Shown here one piece after another: positions 59,209 through 64,000 of a stretch of DNA of 64,000 nt (position 1 is the first letter of the stretch; every line of letters starts with the position of its first letter). Where the stretch lies: NCBI RefSeq assembly GCF_002251855.1, contig NZ_NOXW01000022.1, positions 434,001 to 498,000 of the forward strand, read 5' to 3'. Below the pieces are notes generated by a model. That model was not told where the DNA came from. It saw only the letters and a list, made by a program, of their open reading frames with translations, and ran no database searches. The stretch comes from Rhodoferax sp. TH121 (GTDB lineage Bacteria > Pseudomonadota > Gammaproteobacteria > Burkholderiales > Burkholderiaceae_C). The position numbers and the translations under genes are program-made.

Positions 59209-61608
59209 ATGTCCCGCTTCCAAGTGAAAAAAGTCGCCGTGCTCGGCGCAGGCGTGATGGGCGCGCAAATTGCCGCCCACCTCGTCAACGTCAAAGTACC
59301 GGTGGTGCTGTTCGACCTGCCTGCCAAGGAAGGCCCCAAGAATGGCATCGTGACCCGCGCTGTCGATAACCTCAAAAAGCTCAAGCCCGCGCCCTTGGGT
59401 GTGGCCGATGACGCTGTCTTGATTGGCCAGGCCAATTACGAAGAGCACCTGGAGCAGCTGCGTGAGTGCGACCTCATCATCGAGGCGATTGCAGAGCGCA
59501 TGGACTGGAAGCTGGACCTCTACAAAAAGATCGCTCCCTTCATCGGCCCCGAGACCATCGTGGCCTCCAATACATCGGGCCTGTCGATCACCAAATTGTC
59601 GGAAGCGTTGCCCGAAGAAATCAAACCCCGCTTTTGCGGTATCCACTTTTTCAACCCCCCCCGCTACATGGCGCTGGTGGAGTTGATCAACACCCCCACC
59701 ACAGAAGCCCACTACCTCGATGCGCTCGAAGGCTTCGTAACCAGCGCCCTCGGCAAAGGTGTGGTGCGTGCCAAGGATTCCCCCAACTTCATCGCCAATC
59801 GCGTCGGGATCGCCGGCATGTTGGCCACCATGAAGGAAGTGGAAAACTTCGGTCTCACCTTCGATGTGGTCGACGACCTGACCGGCAAGAAGCTGGGCCG
59901 CGCATCCAGCGGCACCTTCCGCACCGCCGACGTGGTGGGCCTGGACACCATGGCCCACGTGATCAAGACGCTGCAGGACACGCTCAGCATCGAGACCGAC
60001 CCTTTCTACGAAAGCTTTGCCACTCCCACGGTGCTGAAGACATTGCTGGAAATGGGCAACCTGGGTCAAAAGACCAAGGCCGGCTTCTTCAAGAAGGTGG
60101 GCCGCGATGTGTCCCGCTTCGACTTGGCCAGCAAAGAGTACGTGCCCGCCGGCCAGAAAGCCGACGAGGTGTATGGCCGCATGCTCAAGAAGCCTGCCGC
60201 CGAGCGTCTGAAACTGCTGCGCAACGCCGAAGGCAAGGAAGGCCAATTCCTCTGGGCCATCCTGCGCAACAGCTTCCACTACGCTGCCATCCATTTGGCG
60301 TCGATCGCCGACAACGCCCGCGATGTGGACTTCTGCATGCGCTGGGGCTTTGGCATGAAGCAAGGCCCCTTCGAGCTCTGGCAAGAGGCCGGTTGGCTTG
60401 AAGTCGCCAAGATGGTGCAAGAAGACATCGACGCCGGCAAAGCCCTGTGCAAGGCGCCGCTACCCGAGTGGGTGTTCAAGGGCCCCGTGGCCGATGCCGG
60501 TGGTGTCCACACCGCCGTAGGCTCCTGGAACCCCACCACAGGTACCTTTGTGCCGGTGCGCAAGCTGCCCGTGTACGAACGCCAGCACTTCCCTGAGAGC
60601 GTGCTGGGCTCCAATGCGCCCAAGGCTGAGACCGCTGGCAAGACCGTGTTTGAAGACGAGTCCATCCGCCTGTGGACGCTCGATGAGCAAGTGCTGATTG
60701 CCAGCATCAAGACCAAGATGCACGCCATCGGTGGCGGTGTGATCGAAGGCCTGCTGCAAGCTCAGGAGTTGGCCGAGAAGGACTACCAGGGCCTGGTGAT
60801 CTGGTCGCCCGACGAGATGTTCTCTGCCGGTGCCGACCTGCAAGGCATGATGCCCGCCTTCATGATGGGCGGCGCCAAAGCCATCGAAGGTGCGGAAGCC
60901 GAGCTGCAAAACGCCATGCTCAAACTGCGCTACTCCAACGTGCCCGTCATTTCCGCCATTCGCGGTTTGGCGCTGGGCGGTGGTTGCGAGCTGGCCATCT
61001 ACTCCAGCAAGCGCGTGGTGGCGATGGAAAGCTACATCGGTCTGGTGGAAGTCGGCGTGGGCCTGGTGCCCGGTGCCGGCGGCTTGACCTACATTGCGCG
61101 CCGTGCGGCCGAAAACATGGCCCTCAGCACCTCCAAGGACATCCTGCCCTTTCTCACCGAGGGCTTCACCGCTGCAGCCATGGCCAAGGTGGGCACCAGC
61201 GCGCTGGAAAGCCGCAAGCTGGGCTACCTGCTGGACAGTGACATCGTCGTGCCCCACAAGGATGAGCTGCTGTTTGTCGCCATCAACGAAGCCAAGGCCT
61301 TGTTCAATGGTGGCTACCGCGCGCCGCACAAACGCAGCTTCCCCGTGGCCGGTCGCAGCGGCATTGCCACTATCCGCGCCCAACTGGTCAACATGCGCGA
61401 CGGCGGTTTCATCAGCGCGCACGATTTCCATATCGGCTTGCTGATTGCCGAAGTGGTATGCGGCGGCCAAGTGGATGCCGGTACCCTGGTGACGGAGGAA
61501 TACCTCATGGCCATGGAACGCAAGGCCTTCTGCAGCCTGCTGACCCACCCCAAGACGCAAGAGCGCATCATGGGCATGATGTCCACCGGCAAGCCGGTGC
61601 GCAACTAA
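59209..61608 (+). CDS. fadB: Bifunctional 3-hydroxyacyl-CoA dehydrogenase / enoyl-CoA hydratase (FadB-type)
   Basis: A 799-residue enzyme of beta-oxidation. The N-terminal NAD domain starts VAVLGAGVMGAQIAAHLVN, with RFCGIHFFNPPRYMALVEL containing the catalytic His. The hydratase/isomerase domain is C-terminal (about 500-700), with FSAGADLQGMM and LGGGCELAIYSSK, so the domain order is the reverse of E. coli FadB. The intervening helical region is NFIANRVGIAGMLATMKE. It probably pairs with the thiolase encoded 560 bases downstream. It starts 18 bases after the DUF2147 stop. Confidence 0.95.
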   Translation: MSRFQVKKVAVLGAGVMGAQIAAHLVNVKVPVVLFDLPAKEGPKNGIVTRAVDNLKKLKPAPLGVADDAVLIGQANYEEHLEQLRECDLIIEAIAERMDWKLDLYKKIAPFIGPETIVASNTSGLSITKLSEALPEEIKPRFCGIHFFNPPRYMALVELINTPTTEAHYLDALEGFVTSALGKGVVRAKDSPNFIANRVGIAGMLATMKEVENFGLTFDVVDDLTGKKLGRASSGTFRTADVVGLDTMAHVIKTLQDTLSIETDPFYESFATPTVLKTLLEMGNLGQKTKAGFFKKVGRDVSRFDLASKEYVPAGQKADEVYGRMLKKPAAERLKLLRNAEGKEGQFLWAILRNSFHYAAIHLASIADNARDVDFCMRWGFGMKQGPFELWQEAGWLEVAKMVQEDIDAGKALCKAPLPEWVFKGPVADAGGVHTAVGSWNPTTGTFVPVRKLPVYERQHFPESVLGSNAPKAETAGKTVFEDESIRLWTLDEQVLIASIKTKMHAIGGGVIEGLLQAQELAEKDYQGLVIWSPDEMFSAGADLQGMMPAFMMGGAKAIEGAEAELQNAMLKLRYSNVPVISAIRGLALGGGCELAIYSSKRVVAMESYIGLVEVGVGLVPGAGGLTYIARRAAENMALSTSKDILPFLTEGFTAAAMAKVGTSALESRKLGYLLDSDIVVPHKDELLFVAINEAKALFNGGYRAPHKRSFPVAGRSGIATIRAQLVNMRDGGFISAHDFHIGLLIAEVVCGGQVDAGTLVTEEYLMAMERKAFCSLLTHPKTQERIMGMMSTGKPVRN

Positions 61609-61609
61609 G

Positions 61610-62134
61610 ATGGCCCAGCCCAACCGCCTGGCCCGGTCGCTCGCCAAGCTCGAGCGCGTGCCTGCCTTCCTGCGTCCCTGGGCGCGCAACAAGGTCATGG
61701 GCCGTGCCGTTCCCTTTACGGGGACGGCCGGGCTGGACTTTGCGCACATGGCGCCTGAGCGTGTGGAGATTGCCGTGGCCAATGTGCGCCGCGTGCAAAA
61801 CCACATTCAGGGCGTGCATGCCGCTGCCATGGCACTGCTGGCCGAGACGGCTACCGGCATGGTGGTGGGTATGAATGTGCGGGACGACTGCTTGCCCTTG
61901 GCCAAGACCATGCGCATCGACTTCAAACGACGTGCCCAAGGCGCTATGCGCGCAGTCGCCACCCTGTCGGATGCGCAGCGCCAGCTCATGCAGCAAAGCG
62001 ACAAGGGCGAGGTCAGCGTGCCGGTGCTGGTCAGCGACGAATCGGGCGAACAGCCTATTCAATGTGAATTCATCTGGGCGTGGATACCCACCCCGCAACC
62101 AAAGAGCATTGCGGGACAGACCGCAGCGACGTAG
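61610..62134 (+). CDS. DUF4442 hotdog-fold protein
   Basis: A 174-residue soluble protein of the hotdog thioesterase-like superfamily. The helix-strand core is NVRRVQNHIQGVHAAAMALLAETATGMVVGMNV, in which GVHAAAM replaces the Asn-His-Gly style of PaaI active sites. FKRRAQGAMRAVATL is the next strand. It begins one base after the fadB stop, so it is translated with it. It may hydrolyse acyl-CoA intermediates or be a non-catalytic member; the exact reaction is unknown. Confidence 0.85.
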   Translation: MAQPNRLARSLAKLERVPAFLRPWARNKVMGRAVPFTGTAGLDFAHMAPERVEIAVANVRRVQNHIQGVHAAAMALLAETATGMVVGMNVRDDCLPLAKTMRIDFKRRAQGAMRAVATLSDAQRQLMQQSDKGEVSVPVLVSDESGEQPIQCEFIWAWIPTPQPKSIAGQTAAT

Positions 62135-62171
62135 TCGCAAGCTCTGTCCCCAACTGATTAGGAGTTATCCC

Positions 62172-63365
62172 ATGAAACAAGTCCAAGACGCTTACATCGT
62201 TGCCGCCACGCGCACGCCTATCGGGCGTTCCGGCCGCGGCTATTTCCGCAACACCCGCCCTGACGAGTTGCTGGTGTCTGCCCTGCGCAGCGCCATGTTG
62301 CAAGTCCCCACCCTGGACCCCAAGGCGATTGAAGACGCCATCATCGGCTGCTCCTTCCCTGAAGGCGAGCAGGGCATGAACATGGCCCGCGTGGCTGTGG
62401 GTCTGGCGTTTGACCACCCCGTGGGCGGTATCACCGTCAACCGATTCTGCGCGTCCGGCATTTCCGCTATCCAGATGGCGGCAGACCGCATCCGTGTGGG
62501 CGAGGCCGATGTGCTGATCGCCGGTGGCGCCGAGTCCATGAGCATGGTGCCCATGGGCGGTGGCAAGCCCTCGTTCAACCCCGAAGTGTTTGCCCGCGAC
62601 GAAAACGTGGGCATCGCCTACGGCATGGGCCTGACCGCTGAGAAAGTGGCCCAACAGTGGAAGGTGACACGCGAGATGCAGGACGCCTTCGCGCTGGAGT
62701 CCCACCTGCGCGCCATCAAGGCGCAGCAGTCCGGCGAGTTCACGGACGAGATCACGCCCATCGACGTGATTGAGCGCACCCCCAACCTGGCGACCGGTGA
62801 AGTGTCCACCCGCACCCGCACCGTGAACCTGGACGAAGGCCCGCGCCCTGACACCTCCATCGAAGGTCTGGCCAAGCTCAAGCCCGTGTTTGCGGCGCGC
62901 GGCAGTGTGACGGCCGGCAACAGCTCCCAGACCAGTGATGGCGCAGGCGCTTTGATTCTGGCCAGCGAGAAAGCCGTCAAACAGTTCGGCCTGACTCCTT
63001 TGGCCCGTTTTGTGAGCTTTGCGGCCCGTGGCGTGCCACCCGAAATCATGGGTATCGGCCCCATTGAAGCCATTCCTGCCGCCCTGCGTTACGCCGGTCT
63101 GCAGCACTCCGACATCGACTGGTTCGAGCTGAACGAAGCCTTTGCAGCCCAGTCGCTGGCCGTGATCAACACCCTGGGTCTGGACCCGTCCAAGGTCAAC
63201 CCCATGGGTGGCGCCATTGCGCTGGGTCACCCGCTGGGCGCCACCGGTGCCATCCGCGCTGCTACCGTGGTGCATGCACTGCGCCGCCACAACCTGAAGT
63301 ACGGTATGGTGACTATGTGCGTAGGAACCGGGCAGGGTGCTGCCGGCATCTTTGAACGCGTATAA
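62172..63365 (+). CDS. fadA: Acetyl-CoA C-acyltransferase (thiolase, FadA type)
   Basis: A 397-residue thiolase that cleaves 3-ketoacyl-CoA. The nucleophile is Cys93 in NRFCASGISAIQ; ELNEAFAAQ, GHPLGATGAIRA with the catalytic His, and the second Cys in CVGTGQGAAG are all intact. The start MKQVQDAYIVAATRTPIGR is typical of Burkholderiales FadA. TTAGGAG precedes ATG 62172. It closes the operon, and a rho-independent terminator follows. Confidence 0.96.
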   Translation: MKQVQDAYIVAATRTPIGRSGRGYFRNTRPDELLVSALRSAMLQVPTLDPKAIEDAIIGCSFPEGEQGMNMARVAVGLAFDHPVGGITVNRFCASGISAIQMAADRIRVGEADVLIAGGAESMSMVPMGGGKPSFNPEVFARDENVGIAYGMGLTAEKVAQQWKVTREMQDAFALESHLRAIKAQQSGEFTDEITPIDVIERTPNLATGEVSTRTRTVNLDEGPRPDTSIEGLAKLKPVFAARGSVTAGNSSQTSDGAGALILASEKAVKQFGLTPLARFVSFAARGVPPEIMGIGPIEAIPAALRYAGLQHSDIDWFELNEAFAAQSLAVINTLGLDPSKVNPMGGAIALGHPLGATGAIRAATVVHALRRHNLKYGMVTMCVGTGQGAAGIFERV

Positions 63366-63379
63366 CAGAGCGTCACACC

Positions 63380-63403
63380 AAGGCCACCTCCGGGTGGCCT
63401 TTT
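63380..63403 (+). terminator. Rho-independent terminator after the thiolase gene
   Basis: AAGGCCACC pairs perfectly with GGTGGCCTT around the loop TCCG and is followed by TT. The 9-bp GC-rich stem lies 14 bases after the thiolase stop and closes the beta-oxidation operon. Confidence 0.85.
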
Positions 63404-63446
63404 GCATGGGGCGGGTAAGCTCCGTGGCCACTGGGAGAGTATTTGA

Positions 63447-64000
63447 ATGAGTACCCACGTTTTTGATGAAGCCATTGCCTTGGAGGCACAGCCCAACGGC
63501 AGCTGGAAAGGGCACACCCATCCTGCCTACGCCAACATGGTGGGGCCCTTTGGTGGCATCACCACGGCACAGGCCCTGAATGGGGTATTGCAGCACCCGG
63601 ATCGATTAGGCGAACCGGTGTCGCTCACGGTGAACTTTTGCGCAGCACTGGCCGATGGGCCTTTCACCGTGATGGCCCGCCCGGCTCGCACCAACCGGTC
63701 GACCCAGCACTGGACCATCGAGATCCAGCAAGGCGATGCCATTGTGATGACGGGTACCGCCGTAACTGCGGTGCGCCGCGAAACCTGGGGCGTGGACGAG
63801 CAGCCCATGCCCCTGTGCCCACCACCCGCCGAGGTGCAGCCCCCCAAAATGTTGGCGCCCATGGAGTTCGTGAAGCGCTTTGAGCAACGTCCCGTCACCG
63901 GCCAATTGCCAGCCATATGGGACGGCAGCGGCCACAGCAGCCTGTCGCAAATCTGGGTGCGCGATAACCCGCCGCGCCCGCTGGACTTTGCGTCGCTCGC
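63447..64000 (+). CDS. Acyl-CoA thioesterase family protein (TesB-like), 3' truncated
   Basis: The reading frame from ATG 63447 stays open to the window end, giving 184 residues without a stop. The start MSTHVFDEAIALE and the strands YANMVGPFGGITTAQALNGV and GEPVSLTVNFCAALADGPF are those of the TesB-like double-hotdog thioesterases, in which the first hotdog carries GGxxxAQAL. GAGAG precedes the ATG. It would release CoA from acyl-CoA. The C-terminal hotdog lies beyond the window. Placed after the terminator, it is probably a separate unit. Confidence 0.85.
   Translation, partial: MSTHVFDEAIALEAQPNGSWKGHTHPAYANMVGPFGGITTAQALNGVLQHPDRLGEPVSLTVNFCAALADGPFTVMARPARTNRSTQHWTIEIQQGDAIVMTGTAVTAVRRETWGVDEQPMPLCPPPAEVQPPKMLAPMEFVKRFEQRPVTGQLPAIWDGSGHSSLSQIWVRDNPPRPLDFASL

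Noticed and set aside
60460-61806. Long minus-strand open frame opposite fadB and the hotdog gene
   Set aside because: His/Gly/Gln-rich shadow translation with no motif; it covers two well-supported plus-strand genes.

Overview
The window looks like chromosomal DNA of a Burkholderiales bacterium, most likely Comamonadaceae (Rhodoferax-like); this is an inference from gene content. Supporting features are a Bug/TctC solute receptor, a DUF1840 protein, a phasin with a Lys/Ala-rich tail, argB close to slmA, and several copies of a short intergenic repeat with the core ATAGCTG(C/T)TTGCGCA, a repeat type I associate with that family. No rRNA, tRNA, transposase or CRISPR array was seen, and no gene-free stretch exceeds about 200 bases.

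Region 1 (1-6579) is a catabolic and transport block. It holds a LivH/LivM/receptor/LivF branched-chain-type ABC transporter followed by a PaaK-like acyl-CoA ligase, then a Bug receptor. Region 2 (6634-15537) is a storage-lipid block: DUF1840, a PHA-granule protein, acyl-CoA-binding protein, wax ester synthase/DGAT, a TPR-like protein, TetR, a patatin phospholipase whose C-terminus is a run of about 90 Thr-Ala dipeptides encoded by a 548-base hexanucleotide array, a phasin, and a two-domain fatty acyl-CoA reductase. Together these could make, bind and remobilise wax esters, triacylglycerol or PHA.

Region 3 (15645-52186) is one long, almost entirely plus-strand surface polysaccharide locus. 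It encodes UDP-ManNAcA synthesis (wecB, wecC), a WbpA/B/D/E set for a 2,3-diamino uronic acid, two WbpG amidotransferases plus HisH/HisF for an acetamidino group, and an asparagine-synthetase-like enzyme. A three-gene module resembles the Campylobacter phosphoramidate pathway (glutamine kinase, gamma-glutamyl hydrolase, cytidylyltransferase). There are also methyl-, formyl- and acetyltransferases, two flippases, one Wzy-like polymerase, several glycosyltransferases, a heparinase-like protein, and a bacillosamine-type initiation set (sugar transferase, PglD, PglE, WbpM-like dehydratase) interrupted by an H-NS-family gene. Many adjacent genes overlap by 1-4 bases (ATGA, GTGA, TTGA), which points to translational coupling. 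The block around 34.4-39.7 kb is visibly richer in A+T and lies between the two wbpG paralogues.

Region 4 (52278-56077) is housekeeping: argB, a TctD/TctE-like two-component system and slmA. Region 5 (56186-64000) is a beta-oxidation operon: TetR regulator with a strong palindrome upstream, acyl-CoA dehydrogenase, a DUF2147 protein, FadB-type bifunctional enzyme, a hotdog protein and thiolase. It ends in a clear terminator and is followed by a truncated thioesterase gene at the window edge.

The most interesting items are the phosphoramidate-like gene trio with its kinase-nucleotidyltransferase fusion, the hexanucleotide array with an adjoining G9 tract inside the patatin gene, and the compact wax ester module.
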